Below are positions 1 through 7,821 of a DNA stretch of 64,000 bases, in pieces. The stretch is from NCBI GenBank assembly GCA_947062475.1, contig CAMSQA010000001.1:64815-128814 (forward strand). The letters run 5' to 3'. The DNA comes from an uncultured Clostridia bacterium (GTDB lineage Bacteria > Bacillota > Clostridia > Christensenellales > UBA1242). The stretch's first letter is position 1; the number at the start of each line of letters is the position of its first letter. The notes under the pieces are model-generated. The model had not been told where the DNA came from and did no database searches. It worked only from the letters and a program-made list of their open reading frames with translations. A program made the position numbers and the translations under genes.

Positions 1-512
1 CGAGAATATGCAGTGCTATTATGTGGAATATGCAGAGTTTCATCAAGCACCACTGAAATTCCTTTACTGCCCAGTTGTTTTTGAAATTCTTTGGCAACGT
101 CATGAACTCCGCCTTTACCATAAATGCTATCATAACCATCTGTAGGAGTATAACTTTCATCATTATGAGTCAGATATAAACAAATCTTTTTTTCAAGTTG
201 TCCCCGCTGAGATAATTTTTCTTTTGCAAGATTTTTTTGTGGCTTTATGTTTGGCGGTTGCAATTTTCTGACAAGCTTTGCATAACCTTTATGATTTTCT
301 ATTTGAATGATTTCATATTCGTAAAAATCAGGAGTTATAAATCCGTCACCAATTTCGATTGCACTTTTTTCACAAATTATTTCACCATTTTCGTCATATA
401 TAACATAACTCTCTCCTGCTTGCCCATCGGCAAAAGCAACAGATTTGCCAACATAAATGTTTGGCATCATAACCAATAATGATAAAATAAATAAAATAAC
501 AATCTTTTTCAT
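1..512 (-). CDS. spoIIP: SpoIIP-like stage II sporulation protein P, N-terminal part (runs off window)
   Basis: The reading frame starts at an ATG (512 downwards) and is open to the window edge, about 170 residues. It begins with a signal-anchor (MKKIVILF, then a hydrophobic stretch to about residue 29). Around residues 110-170 the start of the SpoIIP catalytic domain is recognisable: hydrophobic strand, T-H-N-D-E-S-Y motif with the conserved His, then GGVHDVAKEF and a VVLDETLH segment followed by YS. In the family this enzyme is a cell-wall amidase/endopeptidase working with SpoIID and SpoIIM in forespore engulfment. No strong Shine-Dalgarno is visible. The C-terminal half with the catalytic Glu lies outside. 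Family call is confident; completeness cannot be judged. Confidence 0.8.
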   Translation of the reverse strand, partial: MKKIVILFILSLLVMMPNIYVGKSVAFADGQAGESYVIYDENGEIICEKSAIEIGDGFITPDFYEYEIIQIENHKGYAKLVRKLQPPNIKPQKNLAKEKLSQRGQLEKKICLYLTHNDESYTPTDGYDSIYGKGGVHDVAKEFQKQLGSKGISVVLDETLHIPHNSTAYS

Positions 513-836
513 GACTTTATTATGCCACTATTTAAGCATAACATACATATAATATTACTCTTGCCACTTCAGCTTAAACTTTTAGCATTTTAATAAGAAA
601 AAAAACATATAAGTTTAAATAATCTTAAATGCTACTTTATGCTTAATTTGACTACTTAAATTTTGATACTATCTTTAAAATTTCATATACGATTTTCAAG
701 ATAGAGATTGTGAAATCTAAATATAAATTATCACGTAAGGATTTAAAAGTTTCATTAAATCAGCTACATCTTCAGCAGATAGTATTTTTGAATTTTCAAT
801 CATATAAATTGATTGCTTGTTTGCTTTCAACTTTAA
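513..836. other. Intergenic region, 324 bp, no confident gene
   Basis: AT-rich spacer between the divergent spoIIP-like gene and the small membrane gene. The minus strand holds a short open stretch near 720-800 that reads like the tail of a protein (ends NPYVIIYI before a stop) but has no credible start. It could be a relic. No clear terminator or RNA gene seen. Confidence 0.4.
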
Positions 837-1250
837 TTGCGAAAAGCAGGCAGAAAAATACCAAAAGATAAACCAAACTTCCCCAATAAATACCTTACAC
901 CTGCAAACAAGAAAAAGTCAGTAATGATTGTTTCCATTTGCATGCTTATAGTATCCTTGATCTTCAGTGCAATCACAGTATATTTTTTATTAAAGCTTGT
1001 AAATAATGAAGATAAAGCAATTTCCGCAATTGGTTTCATAATATTTTTATTCACCTATGGTTGGATGACTTATATTCCAGCAGTCGCGACCTCAATCGCT
1101 GGAATAGTGACAGGCTCACATGACACTCATTCATCTTCAAAAACAATCAAGGCAATAAGCGTCATCTTCTTGATTTTAAATATTTTGCTGTTTATCGCAC
1201 TCGTTTTATTAGTATTTTTAGTTCTTGTATTCCCAGCTCCTTTGCAATAA
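837..1250 (+). CDS. Small integral membrane protein, unknown function
   Basis: 137 residues with a basic N-terminus (about 25 residues rich in Lys/Pro) followed by three hydrophobic segments at about residues 29-53, 60-90 and 105-133. The frame opens with TTG directly after a stop and has no Shine-Dalgarno, so the 5' end is doubtful; translation could begin at the internal ATG near 924, or the gene could have lost its original start. No family recognised. Its neighbour downstream has its own promoter, so this gene is probably a separate unit. Confidence 0.45.
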   Translation: MRKAGRKIPKDKPNFPNKYLTPANKKKSVMIVSICMLIVSLIFSAITVYFLLKLVNNEDKAISAIGFIIFLFTYGWMTYIPAVATSIAGIVTGSHDTHSSSKTIKAISVIFLILNILLFIALVLLVFLVLVFPAPLQ

Positions 1251-1273
1251 TCTGATAAAATTGGTTAAATCTA

Positions 1274-1302
1274 TTGATATTTTTATAGAAATATGATATA
1301 AT
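1274..1302 (+). promoter_or_regulatory. Sigma-A type promoter
   Basis: TTGATA (1274-1279), 17-bp spacer, perfect TATAAT (1297-1302), about 20 bp before the Shine-Dalgarno AAGGAGG of the gene at 1326. Confidence 0.7.
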
Positions 1303-1325
1303 TTAGTCAATCTAAGGAGGAACTT

Positions 1326-1802
1326 ATGGTCTATATGGAAGCAATACGTAAAAGAGAAGAAAATATAAAACAGCTTTATAATGAATTGGATAATTTACAA
1401 ACGATTAAAAATGATTTGCAAGATAAAGCAAAATTAATTTTAAAAGAAAAAGTAAAAGTCAATGTAGAATTTAATAAATACACCAATCTTGTCAATCAGT
1501 CTGAAAACAAAGCACCTAAGATAAATAAAGAAAGAGAAAGACTTTTTGAAGAACTTAAAAAACTTGAAATTGCAAGACAGGAATTTAAAAAGCAACTAAA
1601 AGATGTTGAAGAAAAAATAAAAGGTATTGAAAAAACTATAATCACAAGCAAAACAGAAATTCAAATGTTGGAACAAGAAATGATTAATCAATTTGAAAAT
1701 CCAAATAATGACTATCAAGACTATGACTTTGCACCTGTAAATTCTGAAAACAAGTCTGATAAAATTCAAGAACATCAAAGCGAATATGACTTTGATATGT
1801 AA
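1326..1802 (+). CDS. Coiled-coil protein, unknown function
   Basis: 158 residues, almost entirely predicted helix: heptad-like Leu/Ile spacing and alternating Lys/Glu from residue 5 to about 118, then an acidic low-complexity tail rich in Asn, Asp and Tyr ending EYDFDM. No membrane segment or signal peptide, so probably cytosolic. Start chosen at 1326 because AAGGAGG lies 6 bp upstream. It is a single-gene unit with its own promoter and terminator. The acidic Tyr/Asp-ending tail resembles the tail of the gene at 43751. No family recognised. Confidence 0.75.
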   Translation: MVYMEAIRKREENIKQLYNELDNLQTIKNDLQDKAKLILKEKVKVNVEFNKYTNLVNQSENKAPKINKERERLFEELKKLEIARQEFKKQLKDVEEKIKGIEKTIITSKTEIQMLEQEMINQFENPNNDYQDYDFAPVNSENKSDKIQEHQSEYDFDM

Positions 1803-1831
1803 AAAATATAAAATTTAAAATTTTAAACATC

Positions 1832-1864
1832 AAAAAAACCGATAGCAGTCGCTATCGATTTTTT
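1832..1864. terminator. Bidirectional rho-independent terminator
   Basis: 7-bp perfect stem CGATAGC / GCTATCG (1840-1846 and 1851-1857) with a 4-nt loop, flanked by an A run on the left and a T run on the right. It sits between convergent genes and can serve both. Confidence 0.85.
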
Positions 1865-1919
1865 AATTTTACAATTTATAAACTACTCGAATAAAGAAAG
1901 TGTTTTCAAAACTAAAATG

Positions 1920-4040
1920 TTATTTTTTTCCACTTAATGAAGTGATATCATTAATCAATGTCTCAATGCGTGCATTGATCTTTTTAAGCTCATCACCTGC
2001 ATCATCTCGACCCTCAAGCTCTTTTGCCTGTTCTTTAAGCATTTCAACAGCCGAAATAATTTCTTCCTTATCTCTTTCAACGCCTTCATCAAGCTCAAGA
2101 GCTTCATCAATACTGTTGTCTACAATTGCTTTTATTTCATTAAACTTAGCTTCTTCAGCACTTATAAGGTTGTTTATATTTTCAAGTTCATCTTCTGAAA
2201 CAATCTTTCTTGGTCTACCTTTCTTTTTTGGCGCAACCGAAATTGGCTGTTCATCATTAATCTTTCTTGGTCTGCCTCTTCCCTTCTTAGGCTCATCCTT
2301 CGCAGCAGATTCATCAATTATTTTTCTTGGTCTGCCCCTTCCTTTTTTATCATCTTCTTCAGCCTCTTCTTCCTTTTCTTCAATTTCATTTTCAGAGAAG
2401 AAATGCCCAAAGCTTTCAAGTTGATCATTTATGATATCTTCTTCTTTCACTTCTTCACTGTCTTGTTCACTTGACTCATCAACAAGCACACCATTCATAT
2501 CATATATTCGACCATCAACATCATGGAACAAGCCTTTAGCATCATGGAAAGAACCATCATTATAGATGAAATTCCCCTTATCATCAAAATCTCCATTCAA
2601 AGATTCTTCTTTATTTTCAGTTTGTTGTTTTTCGCTGTCATTTGAAAGATTATTAAGTCTATCTCTCAAAGTGATGTTTTCATCAAGAAGTCGTTTGATT
2701 TGAGTCTGAACATTTATAAGTTCGCTCTCAATATTATTTCTCTCATCAATAAGAGTTTTCTTTTCAGATTTAATCTTGCTATCTGCCACTGCATATGCAG
2801 ATTTCAAAACCTTTTTAAAGAAAGATTGATATTCAGCAGTCATACCCTTTTCTGCTTTATCAAGACTTTTTACCATCTTACGAGAAAGTTCTTCAATTTC
2901 TTTGTCAAGTTCATCCCTTGCAGAGTTGAATTTTGCCTCTTCATGATCAAGGTCTATCTGAATCTGTTCTTGACGTTTTACTTCCTTATCCTGTCTTTCT
3001 CTCAGTCTAGTAATTCCAAAACGATCAGTTGTAGTATTTTGTTCTTCAATCAATTGTTCCATATTTTCTTTTGAAGCTTGCAATTTTCTTTGAAAATCCA
3101 TCTGTTTTTCTTCAAAACCTCTTCTAAGAGCCTCTTTTTGTGCTTCAACTTGTGCTATACGAGAAAGAGTTGCATTCTTAGTTGTAAGATAGGCGTCACT
3201 TTCTTTCATAGCTCTTTCAAGAAGCAAAGCACCATCAACTCCCACACCTCTAAAGTTGTAATCAATTGTGTGTGTTTCGCTTTGAGAAGCTTCTTCAAAA
3301 GCCTCTTTGGCTTCTCTGGCAAGTTTTTCATAATATTCTCTTATTTGAGCATTTCCGTTTTCAATTTCCTTGCGTTCAAAAAGAAGATTAAAATCAATGT
3401 AAGGAGGAAGTTCATCACAAGCGTTTGTGACAAATCTTGAGAAAATATGATAAAGATGATAAATTTCATCAAGATTTAAAACCCTCTTTCCTTTGATAGC
3501 AATAATTGAAATCAAACCTATAAGCAAAACGATACTTGGAAGTAAAAGAGCAATTGCAAAACTCGAGAATGAAAAAGTAGCAGATGACTGAGAACCTAGA
3601 CCAAGCATAAAAGCAATAACTGCCCAAACTCCTGTCAAAATGCCAAGATTTTTGACATTGTTTTTCCAGCTACTTGTGCGAAGTGGTTTCTCAATAATGT
3701 TTTCTTCAGTCATATAAGCAATAGGTCCGCCTTCACGATTGAGGATAAATTGTTGCCAATAATAAGCAAAACGCTTTGGTCCTTTTTTTACTATATCATT
3801 AAATTCTTTAATGTTTTCTGGTTTCAACACCTTATTTTTGAAAAGCCATTCATTTGACTTATCCAAAATTTTTTTCAAACGATATTCATATGAAAAAATT
3901 GTTTTAATTGCAAATAATAAAACAAATAAAAGTTCAACTCCGATGATCAATCCTAAATATCCACCAAAACCAATAGCTTCAGTAAGTTGACCAAAGAAAA
4001 GTTTAAGCGAATCATCTATAGATAATAAAGAACCAAACAT
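1920..4040 (-). CDS. Large membrane-anchored coiled-coil protein with three AT-hook motifs
   Basis: 706 residues, RBS AGGAGAGG just upstream. Order seen: hydrophobic segment at about 25-47; soluble stretch; two hydrophobic segments at about 131-150 and 160-182; a long charged coiled coil from about 220 to 475; a short repeat region at about 484-522 in which D-x-x-G units recur every 8-9 residues; an acidic linker; three AT-hook cores (G-R-P-R-K with flanking Lys) at about 565-573, 585-593 and 605-612, spaced exactly 20 residues; and a final helical acidic segment. AT-hooks bind the minor groove of AT-rich DNA, so a protein linking membrane and chromosome is a reasonable inference. The three-TM layout is loosely like MotA/TolQ proteins, but I cannot assign it. 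Single-gene unit. Confidence 0.8.
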   Translation of the reverse strand: MFGSLLSIDDSLKLFFGQLTEAIGFGGYLGLIIGVELLFVLLFAIKTIFSYEYRLKKILDKSNEWLFKNKVLKPENIKEFNDIVKKGPKRFAYYWQQFILNREGGPIAYMTEENIIEKPLRTSSWKNNVKNLGILTGVWAVIAFMLGLGSQSSATFSFSSFAIALLLPSIVLLIGLISIIAIKGKRVLNLDEIYHLYHIFSRFVTNACDELPPYIDFNLLFERKEIENGNAQIREYYEKLAREAKEAFEEASQSETHTIDYNFRGVGVDGALLLERAMKESDAYLTTKNATLSRIAQVEAQKEALRRGFEEKQMDFQRKLQASKENMEQLIEEQNTTTDRFGITRLRERQDKEVKRQEQIQIDLDHEEAKFNSARDELDKEIEELSRKMVKSLDKAEKGMTAEYQSFFKKVLKSAYAVADSKIKSEKKTLIDERNNIESELINVQTQIKRLLDENITLRDRLNNLSNDSEKQQTENKEESLNGDFDDKGNFIYNDGSFHDAKGLFHDVDGRIYDMNGVLVDESSEQDSEEVKEEDIINDQLESFGHFFSENEIEEKEEEAEEDDKKGRGRPRKIIDESAAKDEPKKGRGRPRKINDEQPISVAPKKKGRPRKIVSEDELENINNLISAEEAKFNEIKAIVDNSIDEALELDEGVERDKEEIISAVEMLKEQAKELEGRDDAGDELKKINARIETLINDITSLSGKK

Positions 4041-4066
4041 ATCTTCCTCTCCTTTTATTTTAGTAT

Positions 4067-4094
4067 ATCATACATTAAAAAAAATTACTAACAA
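4067..4094 (-). promoter_or_regulatory. Putative promoter of the AT-hook protein gene
   Basis: On the minus strand TTGTTA (4094-4089), 16-bp spacer, TATGAT (4072-4067), about 27 bp before the start codon. Confidence 0.5.
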
Positions 4095-4247
4095 AATTGT
4101 AATTTTTTTTAATATTTTTTTTATTTATTTTTCATAACTTTTATCCTTGTATACAAGCGATATTTAAAAAAAGTAGTATGATTTAGAAAAGATTTAATCA
4201 AAAATATAAATCAAATTAATTTAATTTTTTTATATTTTTTTGATATT

Positions 4248-7200
4248 TTATTCAACTTCTATTAGTTTACCTTCTTTGATTGAAAGAAGATAACTGCTTG
4301 TTGGATATTTATCAAATGCTTTGAATAGGGCTTTGCTGTAAAGTTTTAATTGCTTTTCATAACGCTGAATCAAAATTTTTTCATCTCGACACGAAGTATA
4401 TTTATAGTCAATAAGAATTAAGTCTTCACCAAGTGCAAATAGGTCAACAATTCCCTGAACAATCAATTCATTTTCTTCCTTGTTTGTTATTTTTAGTCTA
4501 TTTTTTTCTACCAAGCCGTTTTCAGTTAAGATTTGATTTATCTCTTCAGTTGTTGAAAGCATAATAAATTCTTTTTCTTTAAAAAGTTTTTTACCACCTA
4601 CCACCTTTTTTAAGGTTAAAATATTTTTGAATAATAGTGATAAGTCCAGTCTTTCAAAATATCCTTCAATCAAATTATCTTTTAATTGTGATGACATTTC
4701 TCTCAAATCATCCTCACATTCAATCAAATCAAAATCCAATATCTTTAAGGCCTCATGATAGGCATTGCCTGTCAATATGGCTTCTTCACGGTTTACAACT
4801 CTCTCATAACTTTCATTTTCTAGTTCAGAAATCTCAAACATGCTCTCTTCCTGTTTCAAAACACCTGTGACAGAATTTTTGTAGCTCTTTCTACAATCGT
4901 CAAAACCATCATATTCAAAATCGAGATAATTTTTGATATCGTTTTCAAATTTGTTGTTTATAAAAATGTTTTCAAAGCCTATCAAATTGTCACTGCTGTC
5001 ATCTATTTCTGATGGTTCTACTATTATAAATTCAAAATTTTCGGTCTTTATTTTGCCTTCATTAAATAGCTGTGTGGCAAAGTTCTCGCCAAACGCATAA
5101 AAGATGAATTTCAAATAGCTGTTTTGATTTTTCACGTCATTAAAAGAAAAGTCTTTTTCTTTGGCACTTCCAATTATGAAAAGATGATTTTGAGCCCTTG
5201 TAAGAGCAACATAAAAAATCATAATTTCATCAATAAATTCTCTATTCAAAAGTTCCAGCTTTCCTGCTAAAAATGCAGGAGATGGCACCCTTGTCATGCT
5301 TTCAAAATCAAACAAACTGCATCCAAGCCCAAACTTTTCAGTCAAGATATAATTTTTTGTATAAGCTTTCTTTAAATTTTCACCTGCTTCACATAAGATA
5401 ACAATAGGATATTCAAGCCCTTTTGTTGCATGAATGGTGGTGACAGTAATTGCGTTTGAGCCACCTTCTCCCCCTCGAACATCTGAAGAATTTTCAAGCA
5501 AGGCAATTATTCCAGCCACATTATAATCAAGATTAGCACCCTTTATTAGCTTAAACAAATTGTTTATATTGATTATTTTTTCATTGCTATTTTCAAAAGA
5601 ATTCAAAAAATTATAATAATCAAACCTATTAAACAGACGACATAGTGCCTTTGTCACACCAAAAATTTGTATGTCAAACTTAAACTCTTCAATCATATTC
5701 TTAAAGGCTAAAACCTTTTCATCACTGCTCTCCAAAATAATATCACAAAATTTTTTATTTACATCATTTTCTAGACGAATTTTGGCAAGCTCATCAATGC
5801 TGAAGTCTGCAAAAGGCGAGCTCATGACAGAGGCAAGTGAAATATCATCTTTTACGTTTAGGGTCAATTTTAAAAGAGATGAAATAAGTGCAATTTGACT
5901 ATCTTCAATAAGCGACTCTTTCAAATCAGCATTGACAGCTATCCCCAATTGTCGAAGTCTCAATACCAGTTCTTGCATAAGCTTACTTCTTCCCCTAAAC
6001 AGAAGTGCAATGTCTCCAAATTCAGCCTTGCGATACTTTTCAAGCTTTGCATCATATATAGAGCTGCCCAAAACATTTTGAATTTTGTTTATTATTGCAA
6101 TCAATTCGCTTTCATGAGAGTTGCTATTTTCCAGTTTATCATCCTTGACACTGTAGACGGCAAGATCTTTCACCTCGTCAGATTCAGTATTAAGATTTTT
6201 GCTTAACCCCTTTTCATCTAAAACGACATCAACGCAGACTGGAGGCAAATCACCTTTCAAATAATTTTTCATGCCTTTAAGCATAGAATTTTCTTTATAA
6301 TCAATGCCCACCGTCTGAGAAGTCATAATTTTTTCAAATATGGTGTTGACAAAAGAAAGTATTGCCTCATCCGTTCTGAAATTTCCATTAAGATAAAGTG
6401 CATCTCCTTCCTCACTATCAGAAAATTCTTTAATATCTCTTTGCATAATTTCCATGCTGGCATTTCTAAAACCATATATTCCCTGTTTAATATCCCCAAC
6501 AGCAGTGAAAAAGCCACATTCAGCAATAGGTTTCAAAATTCCTTCTTGAAGTCTGTTTGTATCTTGATATTCGTCAATAAAAATATAATCATACCTTTCT
6601 TGGAGTGAACGCTTGACCTCATCATCAAGAAGAAGTTTCTTTGCAAATTTTTCGATATCTGCAAAATCAAGCCCCGATTTTTTCGCCTTCAAAGTTTGAT
6701 AGCTTTCTATATAATAATGATAAAAGGCGAAAATATCTCTGACAAGCTCTCCTTGCTCAGCCTGCTGCAAAGCACCACTTGGCAAAAATAGATATTTTTT
6801 CGCAAGCTCAACTATCGGGCTAAGCTGCTCTCTTGCCGCCAATAGCACAGCTTTAACTTCCTCTTTATGCCGCCCTTTCAGTGAAGGCATGCTTAAAGAG
6901 TTTAGCCTTTGACAAACTTCAAAAATATTTCCGTCAAGCGGAAGTGAAATAAAATTTTCAAGCTGTTCTAAAAACAACTGCTCAGAATTTGTCAATTCAA
7001 GACTTTTTGCACCAATAAGCACTTTTCTAGCCGAATTTTGACAAACTTTAAAAAACTCCTTTATTCTCTCTTGAGCCAGTCTATTTATCTCGCTGATATG
7101 ATTTTCAAAAAATTCCAGTTTGCCCTCTTCATCCTCAATTGCACTACAAAAATTTTGAATGGCAAAAATGCAATCCTGCAATGAGTTTTTGTCCTTCTTA

Positions 7201-7676
7201 AAAGCCAAATAAATATTTTCAAATTTTTCATAATGATTTCGCGAAAAATGCTGATAAGTGTTGGAAAATGCGATATTTTTAAGTTTTAACGCGTTTTTTT
7301 CATCCAAAATAACAAAATTTTCATCAATTTCAAGCTTGTTGATGTTTCGCTTGATGATTTTTTCGCAAAAACTATCAATGGTGGAAATATCACTGAGCGG
7401 AAGCATATCAAGACTTTCGATAAGCTCTTTTGTCGGCTTCATTGAAAGAATGGCATTATTAAGTCTTGTTTTTATTTCAGCTGCTGCAACCTTAGTAAAG
7501 GTCAAAACCAAAAGCCTTTCAACCTTGACATGTTGCATGCATATGAGGTCTTTAAGTTTTTCAATCAAAATATAGGTTTTTCCACTGCCAGCGGATGCAG
7601 AAATAACAAGCCTCTTCGCCCTGCTATCAAGGATTTTTTGTTGTTCTTCTGTTGCCCGACTTTTCTTCTCTTCCAT
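4248..7676 (-). CDS. addA: AddA helicase-nuclease subunit
   Basis: 1142 residues, the usual AddA length. UvrD/Rep-type superfamily 1 helicase with Walker A SASAGSGKT at residues 27-34 and the DEXQ-type motif IDEYQDT near 368. The C-terminal PD-(D/E)XK nuclease shows GNAYHEAL near 973, VDLF near 1078 and DYKYT near 1091. AddAB unwinds and resects double-strand DNA ends and makes 3' tails for RecA, replacing RecBCD in Bacillota. It lies 145 bp downstream of addB in the same direction, the standard addB-addA order. No frame breaks. Confidence 0.95.
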   Translation of the reverse strand: MEEKKSRATEEQQKILDSRAKRLVISASAGSGKTYILIEKLKDLICMQHVKVERLLVLTFTKVAAAEIKTRLNNAILSMKPTKELIESLDMLPLSDISTIDSFCEKIIKRNINKLEIDENFVILDEKNALKLKNIAFSNTYQHFSRNHYEKFENIYLAFKKDKNSLQDCIFAIQNFCSAIEDEEGKLEFFENHISEINRLAQERIKEFFKVCQNSARKVLIGAKSLELTNSEQLFLEQLENFISLPLDGNIFEVCQRLNSLSMPSLKGRHKEEVKAVLLAAREQLSPIVELAKKYLFLPSGALQQAEQGELVRDIFAFYHYYIESYQTLKAKKSGLDFADIEKFAKKLLLDDEVKRSLQERYDYIFIDEYQDTNRLQEGILKPIAECGFFTAVGDIKQGIYGFRNASMEIMQRDIKEFSDSEEGDALYLNGNFRTDEAILSFVNTIFEKIMTSQTVGIDYKENSMLKGMKNYLKGDLPPVCVDVVLDEKGLSKNLNTESDEVKDLAVYSVKDDKLENSNSHESELIAIINKIQNVLGSSIYDAKLEKYRKAEFGDIALLFRGRSKLMQELVLRLRQLGIAVNADLKESLIEDSQIALISSLLKLTLNVKDDISLASVMSSPFADFSIDELAKIRLENDVNKKFCDIILESSDEKVLAFKNMIEEFKFDIQIFGVTKALCRLFNRFDYYNFLNSFENSNEKIININNLFKLIKGANLDYNVAGIIALLENSSDVRGGEGGSNAITVTTIHATKGLEYPIVILCEAGENLKKAYTKNYILTEKFGLGCSLFDFESMTRVPSPAFLAGKLELLNREFIDEIMIFYVALTRAQNHLFIIGSAKEKDFSFNDVKNQNSYLKFIFYAFGENFATQLFNEGKIKTENFEFIIVEPSEIDDSSDNLIGFENIFINNKFENDIKNYLDFEYDGFDDCRKSYKNSVTGVLKQEESMFEISELENESYERVVNREEAILTGNAYHEALKILDFDLIECEDDLREMSSQLKDNLIEGYFERLDLSLLFKNILTLKKVVGGKKLFKEKEFIMLSTTEEINQILTENGLVEKNRLKITNKEENELIVQGIVDLFALGEDLILIDYKYTSCRDEKILIQRYEKQLKLYSKALFKAFDKYPTSSYLLSIKEGKLIEVE

Positions 7677-7821
7677 TTTCCCCTCATCAAATTTTGTTTT
7701 TTATTTAAAACATTTTTTTTAATTTTAACGATAAAATATCAAAAATTATGCCAATTTTCTCATTTTTTGTAGTTTTTTTTGTGATTTTTGCAATATTTAA
7801 AACAATTATCAATTTATCTTG

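Noticed and set aside
1900..2424. Serine-rich ORF of 174 residues antisense to the AT-hook protein
   Set aside because: Low-complexity shadow of the acidic and coiled-coil codons of the real gene on the other strand; no RBS.
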